This document shows, piece after piece, positions 28,823-36,984 of a stretch of 64,000 bases of DNA (position 1 is the first letter of the stretch; each line of letters begins with the position of its first letter). Made by a program: the position numbers and the translations under genes. Under the pieces are notes generated by a model. That model worked only from the letters and a program-made list of their open reading frames with translations. It had not been told where the DNA came from and searched no databases. The DNA comes from Nocardia mangyaensis (GTDB taxonomy: Bacteria; Actinomycetota; Actinomycetes; Mycobacteriales; Mycobacteriaceae). The stretch lies in the NCBI RefSeq assembly GCF_001886715.1, contig NZ_CP018082.1, positions 496,001 to 560,000 on the forward strand, in the 5' to 3' direction.

Positions 28823-29929
28823 ATGAAACGTGAGGAGCGAATGCTGGCGCTGGCCGACTTGGCTGGCGCTCAGTGGGGGCTGTTCACCTCTACGCAGGCC
28901 GCTGAGTCCGGGTTTGCGGCGCAGCAACTCAAGCGCCTGGCCGATGCGGAGCTGATCTCACGGCTACGACATGGTGTGTACCGGTTGACCGGTGCCCCGC
29001 AGACTCCGCAGGATCTGATCCGTGCCGAGTGGCTGGCGTTGGAACCGGGGCGGCTGGCGAGGGATCGGCTCGATGACGAAACCCCGATGGGGGTGGTGTC
29101 TCACTGTTCGGCCGCGCTGCTACAGGATCTGGGTAATGTCGACGCCGACCTTCACGAATTCACGGTTCCGCGGCGGCGCGGCACCCGCAGTCACGACGTG
29201 AAGTTCCACGTCCGCGAGTTGGCTCAACAGGATTGGCATCTGGTGGCGGGCCTGCCGGTCACGCGTCCGTTGCGCACGGTGGTCGATCTTGCGGCGGCAC
29301 GTACGGATGGTGGGCATCTGGCCACGATCGTGCGAGATGCGATTCTGACCAATGACACGACTCGAGACGAGCTCGCGGAAGCGCTGCGCCCCTACGCCCA
29401 TCACTACGGAATGGCGCTCGGCGCCGGGCATGATCTGGTTCGCAGTTTCATCGGCCAGGCGGGTGTTCCCGAGTCGGCCCTATCCCTGACCCGACCTGAT
29501 CTTGCGGCGGATTTTGCTTTTACCGACGGCGAGCGTAGGTTCCTCGCCCAAGTCAAGGCTTTCATGGACCGGAGTGGGCCCGGCCTGGGACCGCGCCTGA
29601 ATGAGCGACTTGGTGTGGCCGGTCAGCGAGGCTTCGCGCCCGGCGAGGACTCGGAGTTGACGAGCTTCCTGCTTTCGCTCGGTAGTCGCACTCCTGCTGA
29701 ACTGCAGGCGGTATGGGCTCTCGTGGCCGCTATCGCCGGTGATGAGTCGAAGGGCATCGCGGCCGCAGGGCGACCTGTTGGCTTGGAAGTGGGTTCGCGC
29801 TCGGCGCGGTCCGGGTTCGATCATGACGACGACAATCGGGGTGGGGATGAGCGCAGCGGCGAGGAAGTGTCCGACCGATCAAGGGTTCCAGCGGGCGATC
29901 AACGATCGGATCGCGAAGCAGGCGCGTAA
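28823..29929 (+). CDS. AbiEi-family antitoxin-like protein (type IV toxin-antitoxin)
   Basis: 368 residues. The N-terminal winged helix (about 10-60) reads AQWGLFTSTQAAESGFAAQQLKRLADAELISRLRHGVYRL, the typical AbiEi antitoxin start, followed by SHCSAALLQDLGNV, FTVPRRRGTRSHDVKFHV and LPVTRPLRTVVDLAA from the AbiEi C-terminal domain. The tail beyond about residue 235 is not recognised, and the last 40 residues are charged and overlap the toxin gene in another frame. It would bind DNA and neutralise an AbiEii nucleotidyltransferase, but that toxin is damaged here. Confidence 0.75.
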   Translation: MKREERMLALADLAGAQWGLFTSTQAAESGFAAQQLKRLADAELISRLRHGVYRLTGAPQTPQDLIRAEWLALEPGRLARDRLDDETPMGVVSHCSAALLQDLGNVDADLHEFTVPRRRGTRSHDVKFHVRELAQQDWHLVAGLPVTRPLRTVVDLAAARTDGGHLATIVRDAILTNDTTRDELAEALRPYAHHYGMALGAGHDLVRSFIGQAGVPESALSLTRPDLAADFAFTDGERRFLAQVKAFMDRSGPGLGPRLNERLGVAGQRGFAPGEDSELTSFLLSLGSRTPAELQAVWALVAAIAGDESKGIAAAGRPVGLEVGSRSARSGFDHDDDNRGGDERSGEEVSDRSRVPAGDQRSDREAGA

Positions 29930-30672
29930 ACTAAATCGCCCGTCTAGCGAGCTGCACAGGGAGTTCTTCATGCAGCGGATGCTGGCGCGAGTGTTCGTCG
30001 ATCCGTTCGGACCTTGGATTCTCAAAGGCGGTACGTCGCTTCTGGTTCGGATACCCGGCGCTCGCCACAGCCAGGATCTGGACTTGTTGCATCCTGATGC
30101 AGCAGCTGAGGTGTACCCCGATGTTGGGCGTCAGTCCGCTCCAGCATTTCCCGATCGATCTGACAGCCGGTAAGCAGTTGATCGGGCAGGTCGATTTGAT
30201 AGCGCCGACGCCGACGATCGAGATCGAGGATGTCGAGATGCCACCGAAGTTCGCGTGCTATCCGCTGGTGGACCAGATCGCCGACAAGTTGTGCGCGATG
30301 TACGAATTCCATGGTGAGGCCGGGGATCCGTCGACTCGGTATCGTGACCTCGCTGATCTGTTGCTGATCATCCGTACCTCGGATTTCGACGCGGGCTTGT
30401 TCGGACTCGCGTTGGATCACCAGCGTCGGCACCGGATGTCACTCGAGCTTCCTGTTGCTATTGGTGTCCCTGGACCTGCTTGGAATGCGTCGTATCCTGC
30501 GTCGGCTCGGCTGGTGAAGGGACTTCCGGAGGAGTTGCACCAGTTGGCGGTTGCGTTGGAATGCCTCGCTGTGTGTATGGATCCGATCTTGGCTGGCCGT
30601 GTCACGGTGGGAAAGTGGGATCACACGGCGCAGCGGTGGAGTCGATCGACGGATCCCTTCGGTGGGCTCTAG
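29823..30672 (+). pseudogene. Disrupted AbiEii-type nucleotidyltransferase toxin
   Basis: The first part (from ATG 29823) gives a nucleotidyltransferase core, LKGGTSLLVRIPGARHSQDLDLL, then shifts frame near 30100-30145. The rest continues one base on: HFPIDLTAGKQLIGQVDLIAP, YPLVDQIADKLCAMYE, PSTRYRDLADLLLII, to the TAG at 30672. Only about 14 codons separate the DLDLL and FPIDL blocks, whereas about 55 are expected from family members I recall, so a deletion of roughly 40 codons plus a frameshift is likely. The toxin is probably inactive. The gene end overlaps the stop of the next, convergent gene. Confidence 0.7.
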
Positions 30673-31847
30673 CGGTTGCCGAGTTCGGAGAGTTGGTAGG
30701 CCATGGTCCTGCGGACGGTGGGGATGCGGGTGAGCAGGTTCAGGGCGGTGTTGCGGAGGGCTCGGGTGGGGCGGGTGCGGAGGGTCATCATGCGGGTCAT
30801 GCGGTCGGTGAGGGCGACGACCTCGAGGGCGATCGGGCGGCGGACCTTCTCGTAGGTGTCGAGGAGGGAATCCGGTTCGCCGGCCTGGACTTTCGCCAGC
30901 AGGGTGCCGAGGAGGGCGGCGTCCTGGATGCCGGTGTTCATGCCCTGGCCGCCCGCGGGGCTGTGGACGTGGGCGGCGTCGCCGGCGAGGAGGACGCGGC
31001 CCGCGCGGTAGTGGTCGGCGACGCGGTGGTGGACGCGGAAGCGGGAGCTCCACAGGACCTCGTGGACGCGGATCTCGCCGTCCGGGCCTCGGGCGGCGAG
31101 CAGCTGCTGGATGTCGTCGAGGGTGGGGTGTTCGGGGGCCTCGTCCACGGTGGCGACGACGCGGTAGCGTTCGTTCGCCTGGTCGGGGAGCGGGGCGACC
31201 ACGGTGGCGCCTTCGGGGGACAGGTGCAGGGATACCTCGTCGCGTGGTGTCGGCCAGCTCATCCGGACGTCGGCCAGGATGAACGACTGGGGGTAGGAGT
31301 CGCCGGTGAAGCCGATTCCGGCCTGCTCGCGGACGATGCTGTGCATGCCGTCGGCGCCGATCACGTAGTCGGCGGTGATGGCACCGGGCTGATCGGCGCC
31401 GTCGACGTATTCGACAGCGACACTGCCCTTTTCGTCGATGACCCGGGTGACGGTGAACGGCCGGTGGACCGTGCCGCCCAGTTCGCGCAGACGCTCCAGC
31501 AACACCTGCTCGGTGACATCCTGCGGCACCAGCAGTGTGTACGGGAACGCGGTGGGCAGATCGCCGAATCCGATGGTGGCCAATGACTTCGCGCCGTCGT
31601 GCAGGTGGAAGGTCGACACCTTGTTTCCGCGCGCGGCGAGCTGATCCGCGATACCGAGTTCGTCGAGCACCTCGAGCGTCCTGGCGTGCACCACGGCGGC
31701 ACGAGAGGTGTTGGCGCCCACGGCCAACCGGTCGATGAGGACGTGGTCCACGCCCGCTTCGGCGAGCGCGATCGCGGCGGTGAGCCCGGCGGGCCCCGCG
31801 CCGACGATGACGACGGAGGTGGTGGCGGGCAGCGGGGTGGTAGTCAT
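30669..31847 (-). CDS. FAD-dependent monooxygenase, PHBH fold
   Basis: 392-residue aromatic hydroxylase-type flavoprotein: Rossmann GAGPAG (about 16-21), the DG-motif region GADGMHSIVREQAG and the second FAD motif GRVLLAGDAAHVHSPAGGQGMNTGIQDA. Typical substrates are phenolics or antibiotics such as rifamycin or tetracycline; none can be named here. The ATG at 31847 starts just before the FAD motif; longer open frame upstream crosses the promoter. Divergent from a TetR gene with an inverted-repeat operator between them, so probably controlled by it. Confidence 0.85.
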   Translation of the reverse strand: MTTTPLPATTSVVIVGAGPAGLTAAIALAEAGVDHVLIDRLAVGANTSRAAVVHARTLEVLDELGIADQLAARGNKVSTFHLHDGAKSLATIGFGDLPTAFPYTLLVPQDVTEQVLLERLRELGGTVHRPFTVTRVIDEKGSVAVEYVDGADQPGAITADYVIGADGMHSIVREQAGIGFTGDSYPQSFILADVRMSWPTPRDEVSLHLSPEGATVVAPLPDQANERYRVVATVDEAPEHPTLDDIQQLLAARGPDGEIRVHEVLWSSRFRVHHRVADHYRAGRVLLAGDAAHVHSPAGGQGMNTGIQDAALLGTLLAKVQAGEPDSLLDTYEKVRRPIALEVVALTDRMTRMMTLRTRPTRALRNTALNLLTRIPTVRRTMAYQLSELGNR

Positions 31848-31874
31848 TTCGACTCCTCGGTCAACGTTTGTTTG

Positions 31875-31946
31875 CCAACGCTTGTAGGCACAACGGTAGA
31901 CCCAATCGTGGAGGGAAGTCAACAGGTGTTGGCCTACAATCGTTGG
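31875..31946. promoter_or_regulatory. Inverted-repeat operators between monooxygenase and TetR genes
   Basis: CCAACGCTTGTAGGC (31875-31889) and GCCTACAATCGTTGG (31932-31946) are reverse complements at 14 of 15 positions, 42 bases apart. The right copy ends one base before the tetR ATG. Placement suggests the TetR protein represses both its own gene and the monooxygenase. Confidence 0.65.
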
Positions 31947-31947
31947 C

Positions 31948-32547
31948 ATGTCATCCGCTGAGCAGGAGCACCCCGTTCGCCGGTCCGATGCCACTCGGGC
32001 CGCCATCCTCGCCGCCGCCCGCGCGCGCTTCGCCGCCGACGGCTACGCGAAGGCCACCATCCGCGCCATCGCCGCCGACGCCGCGATCGACCCGTCGATG
32101 GTGATGCGCTATTTCGGCAGCAAGGACGGCCTGTTCGCTGCCGCGGTCCAGATCGACCTCGACCTCCCCGACCTGTCCACCGCCGACCCCGACGCCATGG
32201 GCGAGCTGCTGATCCGCCATTTCCTGGCGATCTGGGAAGACGGCGACAACACTGTCCTGCTGATCCTGCTGCGCACCTCGATCACCGACGACGCCGTCGC
32301 CCGCCGAGTCCGCGAGATCTTCGCCGCCCAGGTCCTGCCCGCCGTCCTCCGTTTCGGCACCCCCGCCGACGCCCCCCACCGCGCCGCCCTCATCGTCACC
32401 CAACTCCTGGGCCTCGCCCTGTGCCGCTACATCCTCGAGATCCCCCCGGTGGTAGCCCTCACCCCACAACAAATCGTCACCGACATAGCCCCCACCCTCC
32501 AGCGCTACCTGACCGCGGCGCCGATTGATACATCGCGAGTAGGGTGA
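31948..32547 (+). CDS. TetR-family regulator
   Basis: 199 residues. HTH at about 32-55: YAKATIRAIAADAAIDPSMVMRYFGSKDGLFAAAV, typical TetR/AcrR. The C-terminal ligand domain is unassigned. ATG at 31948 overlaps its own probable operator. It shares a divergent promoter with the FAD monooxygenase, which it likely regulates in response to that enzyme's substrate. Confidence 0.85.
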   Translation: MSSAEQEHPVRRSDATRAAILAAARARFAADGYAKATIRAIAADAAIDPSMVMRYFGSKDGLFAAAVQIDLDLPDLSTADPDAMGELLIRHFLAIWEDGDNTVLLILLRTSITDDAVARRVREIFAAQVLPAVLRFGTPADAPHRAALIVTQLLGLALCRYILEIPPVVALTPQQIVTDIAPTLQRYLTAAPIDTSRVG

Positions 32548-32551
32548 GGAC

Positions 32552-32782
32552 GTGGACCAGCCGAGGGAAACTGCGGATGGTAAGCGCCGGTTCGAAGAGG
32601 AGGCGGCAGTGCGCGTGCTCCGGGCAAGCGGCGAGCTGAATCGCCGACTCGCGGAAGGTGTCAGCGCGGCTGGGCTCGTGCCGGACAAGGCCGACAGCGC
32701 GCGCACCGACGATCAGGTGAGCGCGCTGTCCGAAGACTTCGCGAGGCGCCATCGAGGCCTGTTGAATCGCCTCGCCGAGTAG
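32552..32782 (+). CDS. Small charged helical protein
   Basis: 76 residues, GTG start 4 bases after the tetR stop with AGGGTGAGG upstream, so probably co-transcribed with tetR. Rich in Arg, Glu and Ala and predicted all-helical; no cysteine, no membrane segment, no recognised domain. Could be a real small gene of the neighbouring accessory region; its GC codon pattern fits coding. Confidence 0.5.
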   Translation: MDQPRETADGKRRFEEEAAVRVLRASGELNRRLAEGVSAAGLVPDKADSARTDDQVSALSEDFARRHRGLLNRLAE

Positions 32783-32800
32783 GCGTGCCGATCGATCGGG

Positions 32801-33073
32801 TTACGAGGCGAGGAGCGGGCCGTACTTCTGGCGGGCGGCTTCGCCTGAGGTGCCGACTTCGGCGCCTATGGTCGACCATGGCACGCCACGCTCTCGTGCG
32901 GCAGCGACGCCGTCGATGACCTGGCGTTCCGCCTCCGCCCTCGCGACCACGGCAGCGCGAAGAGCTGCGAGGGCGGAGGGGTCGCGCTTGTCGTCTGCGC
33001 GCGGCTCGTAGTTCTCGAATCGCCGCGCCAGGTCGTCGGCGTGGGCGAGGATGTCTTTCGTGGTACGTGGCAT
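32801..33073 (-). CDS. Small HTH protein, probable antitoxin
   Basis: 90 residues; the C-terminal half reads AARERGVPWSTIGAEVGTSGEAARQKYG, a helix-turn-helix of the type found in small actinobacterial antitoxin-like proteins. The ATG at 33073 lies 8 bases after GAGG; GTG at 33082 and ATG at 33079 are alternatives that overlap the upstream stop. It is encoded immediately after a small BrnT-like protein, so the pair looks like a toxin-antitoxin or autoregulated two-gene unit. Confidence 0.65.
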   Translation of the reverse strand: MPRTTKDILAHADDLARRFENYEPRADDKRDPSALAALRAAVVARAEAERQVIDGVAAARERGVPWSTIGAEVGTSGEAARQKYGPLLAS

Positions 33074-33078
33074 GTTCA

Positions 33079-33309
33079 TCACCTCAGAAACTTCGGCCGG
33101 GCTTCCATAGCGTGGATGATGACGTGCGAGTCGGTACTGGTCACGTAGCCGATTTCCAGCATCGTCGCGTCCATTGCCGGTCCGATGAGCATGATGAAAC
33201 CATCATCCAGATCGAACGCGGCGAGCGCGTTGTTGAAAGCGTGCACCATGTCGCCGGAGTCGATGCCGTGCTTGTAGGCACTTGACGCGATCACCGGCTC
33301 CGGCTGCAT
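33079..33309 (-). CDS. BrnT-like small protein, probable toxin
   Basis: 76 residues: SAYKHGIDSGDMVHAFNN followed by beta strands FIMLIGPAMDATMLEIGYV and VIIHAMEARPKFL. The K-H-G-[IV]...DxxxAF pattern, and the final strand with ARPK, recall BrnT-type toxins of the RelE-like RNase group; the match is partial. The stop is adjacent to the start of the HTH gene. A palindrome covers the start codon. A DUF4258-like or non-toxic role cannot be excluded. Confidence 0.6.
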   Translation of the reverse strand: MQPEPVIASSAYKHGIDSGDMVHAFNNALAAFDLDDGFIMLIGPAMDATMLEIGYVTSTDSHVIIHAMEARPKFLR

Positions 33310-33333
33310 GATGACAAGTTACCTTGCCATCAT
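33308..33333. promoter_or_regulatory. Palindromic operator over the start of the BrnT-like gene
   Basis: Two 11-base arms (33308-33318 and 33323-33333), 10 of 11 paired, with a TTAC spacer. The left arm includes most of the start codon, as for an autorepressed toxin-antitoxin promoter. Confidence 0.6.
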
Positions 33334-33347
33334 GCGAGCCGCAAGGC

Positions 33348-34442
33348 CTAAGCCAGTTCCGCGCCGAGGGCGAGGAGGTGGGGGGTGGCGCCGCCGAGGG
33401 CGAATTCGTTGTGCTTGGCGGCGGTGAAGTAGTTGTGGACGATGTGGTCGCGGTCGATGCCGATGCCGCCGTGAACGTGGATGACGGTGTGGGCGACCCG
33501 GTGGCCGGCGTCGGCGGCCCAGAACTTGGCGATGTGGATGGACTCGGCGGCGGGGAGGTTCTCCGCGACGCGCCAGGCCGCCTGGGTGACGGTCAGGCGC
33601 AGGCCCTGGACGTCGATGTAGGCGTCGGCCAGGCGCTGGGCGACGGACTGGAACGCACCGATGGGCTTGCCGAACTGTTCGCGGGTGCGGGTGTAGTCGG
33701 CGGTGAGTTCGAGCGCGCGTTCCAGGGTGCCCAGCTGCAGGGCCGACAGGCCGAGCCAGGCCTGTTCGCGCAGCCAGGTGAGGATGCCGGCGCCGGATTC
33801 GACCGTGCCGACCAATTCCGCTGGGGTGGAGTCGAATTCGACGAGGAACTCGGGGGCGAGGTCGACGATCGACTGCGCGGTGCGGCTGACCGAGGTGTGA
33901 TCGGGATCGAGGGCGAACACCGCGACGCCACCGGAGGTGCTGGCAGGCACCAGGATTCGCTCGGCCCGATCGGCGAAGGGGACGGTCGTCGCGGTTCCGG
34001 TGAGTGCCCAGGTGTCGCCGGTCGCGGTGGCGGTGAGACCGGGCGTGCCGGTGGTCGCGAGATTCTCCTCGGCCAGTGCGGCCGTCAGGACGATCTCGCC
34101 CGCACCCGCCCGCGCCGCCAGTGCCCGTTGCGCGTCGTCACCGAACCGGGCGAGCGCGCCCGCGCCGAGCACGATCGACCACAGGTAGGGCACCGGGGCC
34201 ACGGAGCGGCCGAGTTCACGCAGGATCGCGGTCTGCTCGAGCATCCCGAAACCGCCGCCGCCCTGGGCTTCCGGCAGCGCCGCGGCGAGCACGCCGGTCT
34301 CGGCGAGCGACTTCCACAGCTGCTCGTCGAAGCGGCCGTCGGTGTCGAGTTCGCGCACCCGGTCGGCGGTGACCAGCTTGGCGCAGATCTCGCCGGTCAG
34401 CCGGGCGAGATCGGTCTGGGCTTCGGTGGGAGTGAAATCCAT
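33348..34442 (-). CDS. fadE27: Acyl-CoA dehydrogenase subunit FadE27 (ChsE5)
   Basis: 364-residue subunit of the alpha2beta2 ChsE4-ChsE5 dehydrogenase that oxidises the cholesterol C27 side-chain CoA ester. It starts MDFTPTEAQTDLARL and ends with HVHGGIGIDRDHIVHNYFTAAKHNEFALGGAT, as I recall for Rv3505. The partner FadE26 is encoded just upstream, 22 bases away, in the same operon. Confidence 0.9.
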   Translation of the reverse strand: MDFTPTEAQTDLARLTGEICAKLVTADRVRELDTDGRFDEQLWKSLAETGVLAAALPEAQGGGGFGMLEQTAILRELGRSVAPVPYLWSIVLGAGALARFGDDAQRALAARAGAGEIVLTAALAEENLATTGTPGLTATATGDTWALTGTATTVPFADRAERILVPASTSGGVAVFALDPDHTSVSRTAQSIVDLAPEFLVEFDSTPAELVGTVESGAGILTWLREQAWLGLSALQLGTLERALELTADYTRTREQFGKPIGAFQSVAQRLADAYIDVQGLRLTVTQAAWRVAENLPAAESIHIAKFWAADAGHRVAHTVIHVHGGIGIDRDHIVHNYFTAAKHNEFALGGATPHLLALGAELA

Positions 34443-34464
34443 GAGGGGATACCGGCTTTCGGGA

Positions 34465-35658
34465 TCAGCGGGCAGCGGCGGGCTGGCGCAGGGCGGTCAT
34501 GGCGATGATGTCGCGCTGCACCTCGTTGGTGCCGCCGCCGAAGGTGAGGATCAGCGCGGCCCGGTGCATCCGCTCCAGCCGGCCGTGCAGGATCGCGCCG
34601 GGGGAGTCCTGGCGCAGGTAGGCGTGCGGGCCGACGACTTCCATCAGCAGCCGGTAGGCCTCGGTCGCCAGCTCGGTGCCGTAGACTTTGCAGGCCGAGG
34701 CGTGCCACGGTTTCGGCGCCGCCTCGCCGCCCAGGTCGGCGCGGCTGGCGATCTCCCAGTTCAGCAGCTTCAGGTATTCGACCTTGGCGTGCACGCGGGC
34801 CAGATTGAGCCGGACCCATTCCTGGTCGATCACGCGCTTGCCGTCGGGCGTGGTGGTCTCGGTGGCCCACGCGATGGTCTGCGCGGTCGAATGCGACAGC
34901 GGTCCTGCCGAGGTGAGGGCGACGCGCTCGTGATTGAGCTGGTTGGTGATCAGCGACCAGCCGCCGTTCTCCGGACCGACCAGCGACGACGCCGGCACCC
35001 GCATGTCCTGGTAATAGGTGGCGCTGGTGTCGACGCCGGACATGGTGTGCACCGGCGTCCAGGAGAAACCGGGGTGATCGGTCGGCACGATGAGCATGCT
35101 GATGCCCTTGTGCTTCTTGGCGGTGGGATCGGTGCGCACCGCCAGCCAGACGTAGTCGGCGTAGGCGATGAGGCTGGTCCACATCTTCTGGCCGTTGATG
35201 ACGTAGTCGTCACCGTCGCGCACCGCGGTGCTGCGCAGCGAGGCCAGGTCGGTGCCCGCGCCCGGCTCGGAGTAGCCGATCGAGAAGTGCAGTTCGCCGG
35301 CGGCGATCTTGGGCAGGAAGAACTTCTTCTGCTCCTCGGTGCCGTACTGCATGATCGTCGGCGCGACCGAGTTCAGCGTGAGGAACGGCACCGGCGCGCC
35401 CGCGATGGCCGCTTCCTCGACGAAGATCAGCTGATCCATCGTCGTGCGGTCCTGACCGCCGTATTCCTTCGGCCAGCTCAGCGTCAGCCAGCCGTCGCGA
35501 CCCATGTCGCGCACGACCTCTTTGTAGACGTCGCCGGACCCGTACTCGCCGGTGGTCATGCTCAACGCCGCGCGACGTTCGGGCGTGATCAGGCGGGCGA
35601 AGTACTCGCGCAGCTCCGCGCGTAATTCTTCCTGCTGCGGCGTGTACGCGACGCGCAT
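34465..35658 (-). CDS. fadE26: Acyl-CoA dehydrogenase subunit FadE26 (ChsE4)
   Basis: 397 residues. N-terminal AYTPQQEELRAELREYFARL, FAD-binding FSIGYSEPGAGTDLASL and NGQKMWTSL, and C-terminal ILTFGGGTNEVQRDIIAMTAL, closely like Rv3504. In the heterotetramer this subunit contributes most of the FAD and substrate site. First gene of the fadE26-fadE27 operon; the perfect KstR site at 35749 lies about 90 bases upstream. Confidence 0.92.
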   Translation of the reverse strand: MRVAYTPQQEELRAELREYFARLITPERRAALSMTTGEYGSGDVYKEVVRDMGRDGWLTLSWPKEYGGQDRTTMDQLIFVEEAAIAGAPVPFLTLNSVAPTIMQYGTEEQKKFFLPKIAAGELHFSIGYSEPGAGTDLASLRSTAVRDGDDYVINGQKMWTSLIAYADYVWLAVRTDPTAKKHKGISMLIVPTDHPGFSWTPVHTMSGVDTSATYYQDMRVPASSLVGPENGGWSLITNQLNHERVALTSAGPLSHSTAQTIAWATETTTPDGKRVIDQEWVRLNLARVHAKVEYLKLLNWEIASRADLGGEAAPKPWHASACKVYGTELATEAYRLLMEVVGPHAYLRQDSPGAILHGRLERMHRAALILTFGGGTNEVQRDIIAMTALRQPAAAR

Positions 35659-35748
35659 GGGTTCCTACCTCGGTATCTGGCTGCGAAAACGGATGGGGGC
35701 GCGGCGGTGCGGGGTCGGCCCCGCCGAATCCGATCATTGCATATGGAC

Positions 35749-35762
35749 TGGAACATGTTCCA
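35749..35762. promoter_or_regulatory. KstR operator between fadE26 and fdxD
   Basis: TGGAACATGTTCCA is a perfect palindrome and full match to T-N2-AAC-N2-GTT-N2-A. It is about 90 bases from each of the two divergent start codons. Confidence 0.85.
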
Positions 35763-35849
35763 GTATTGACAGGGATTGGATGGCTGTTCCGCCCCGTGAG
35801 CAGCACTGTCTGGGTTAGTCTCGCCGAGACCGCGAGGAAGGAAGTTCCC

Positions 35850-36038
35850 ATGAAGATCATCGTCGATTTCGACCGGTGCGAAGCGAACGGCATCTGTGTA
35901 GGAATCGCCCCTGACATGTTCGAACTCGATGACGACGATCTGCTGCACGTGTCCGAGGGCGACGTGGCGCCCGATCGTGTCGCCGATGCCGAGGAGGCCG
36001 TGGCGCAGTGTCCCAAGGCTGCGCTGAGGTTGTCGTGA
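35850..36038 (+). CDS. fdxD: 3Fe-4S ferredoxin FdxD
   Basis: 62-residue ferredoxin with three cysteines (Cys10, Cys16, Cys54) in C-x5-C...C, the arrangement of [3Fe-4S] ferredoxins that serve P450s such as CYP125. ATG after GAGGAAGGAAG. Located between fadE26 and hsd4A, as Rv3503c in M. tuberculosis (recalled). It is expected to pass electrons to Cyp125 or related oxygenases. Confidence 0.9.
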   Translation: MKIIVDFDRCEANGICVGIAPDMFELDDDDLLHVSEGDVAPDRVADAEEAVAQCPKAALRLS

Positions 36039-36056
36039 TCGGCTCTTGTCGGATTG

Positions 36057-36070
36057 TGGAACACGTTCTA
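36057..36070. promoter_or_regulatory. KstR operator of hsd4A with overlapping -10 box
   Basis: TGGAACACGTTCTA fits the full consensus. Its last TA begins TAGAGT (36069-36074), a TANNNT element, and the hsd4A ATG follows 7 bases later, giving a probable leaderless mRNA. Confidence 0.82.
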
Positions 36071-36081
36071 GAGTCGGCCCG

Positions 36082-36984
36082 ATGAGTGTGACGCAGATTT
36101 CACTGGAGGGCCGGGTCGCCATCGTGACCGGCGCCGGCGCCGGTCTCGGTAGGGCCGAAGCGCTGGCCCTGGCCTCGGCGGGCGCGGCGGTGGTGGTCAA
36201 CGACCTCACCGAGGACGCGGCCGCCGAAACCATCGCCGCGATCCGCGAGCTCGGTGGCAAGGCGGAGTTCGTCGGCGGTTCCATCGCCGAGCGGGCCACC
36301 GCCGACGCGCTCGTTTCCACCGCGCAGGAATCACTGGGCGGGCTCGACATCGTGGTCAACAACGCCGGTATCACCCGCGATCGCATGCTGTTCAACATGT
36401 CCGACGAGGACTGGGACGCCGTCATCGCGGTGCACCTGCGCGGTCACTTCCTGCTCTCGCGCAATGCCGGTGCCTACTGGCGCGCCGCGTCCAAGGCGGC
36501 GGGCGAGCCGGTCTACGGCCGGCTGGTCAACACCTCGTCCGAGGCGGGTCTGCTCGGTCCGGAAGGTCAGGCGAACTACGGCGCGGCGAAGGCGGGCATC
36601 ACCGCACTCACGCTGACCGCTGCGCGCGGCCTTGCCCGCTACGGCGTGCGTGCCAACGCCATCTGCCCGCGGGCGCGGACCGCGATGACCGAGGCGGTCT
36701 TCGAGTCGGCGCCCGAGGGCACGGTCGACCCGCTGTCCCCCGAGCATGTGGCCAAGCTCGTCGCCTATCTCGCCTCGCCCGCCGCCGACGCGGTGAACGG
36801 TCAGGTGTTCGTCGTCTACGGGCCCATGGTCGCGTTGATGGCCGCGCCGACGGTCGAGCAGCGCTTCGACGCCGACGGCGCCGAGTGGGCCGAATCCGAC
36901 CTCGCCGCCGCCCTCGGTGGCTATTTCGCAGAGCGTCCCGCCGACCACACCTTCTCGGCCCGCGCCCTGCGCGATCTGGGCTGA
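36082..36984 (+). CDS. hsd4A: Hsd4A, steroid/beta-hydroxyacyl-CoA dehydrogenase
   Basis: 300-residue SDR. TGAGAGLGRAEA (about 17-28), NNAGITRDRM, and active-site YGAAKAG. In related bacteria Hsd4A is a dual enzyme, 17beta-hydroxysteroid dehydrogenase and 3-hydroxyacyl-CoA dehydrogenase, for the sterol side chain. Neighbour of fdxD and mce4, as Rv3502c (recalled). The ATG at 36082 coincides with the predicted transcription start. Confidence 0.87.
   Translation: MSVTQISLEGRVAIVTGAGAGLGRAEALALASAGAAVVVNDLTEDAAAETIAAIRELGGKAEFVGGSIAERATADALVSTAQESLGGLDIVVNNAGITRDRMLFNMSDEDWDAVIAVHLRGHFLLSRNAGAYWRAASKAAGEPVYGRLVNTSSEAGLLGPEGQANYGAAKAGITALTLTAARGLARYGVRANAICPRARTAMTEAVFESAPEGTVDPLSPEHVAKLVAYLASPAADAVNGQVFVVYGPMVALMAAPTVEQRFDADGAEWAESDLAAALGGYFAERPADHTFSARALRDLG

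Noticed and set aside
28287..28826. 179-codon plus-strand frame before the AbiEi-like gene
   Set aside because: Arg/Leu-rich, no recognisable domain, overlaps the inverted-repeat operator; probably non-coding.
30480..31586. 368-codon plus-strand frame
   Set aside because: Shadow of the FAD monooxygenase on the other strand.
33324..34508. 394-codon plus-strand frame
   Set aside because: Antisense of fadE27.
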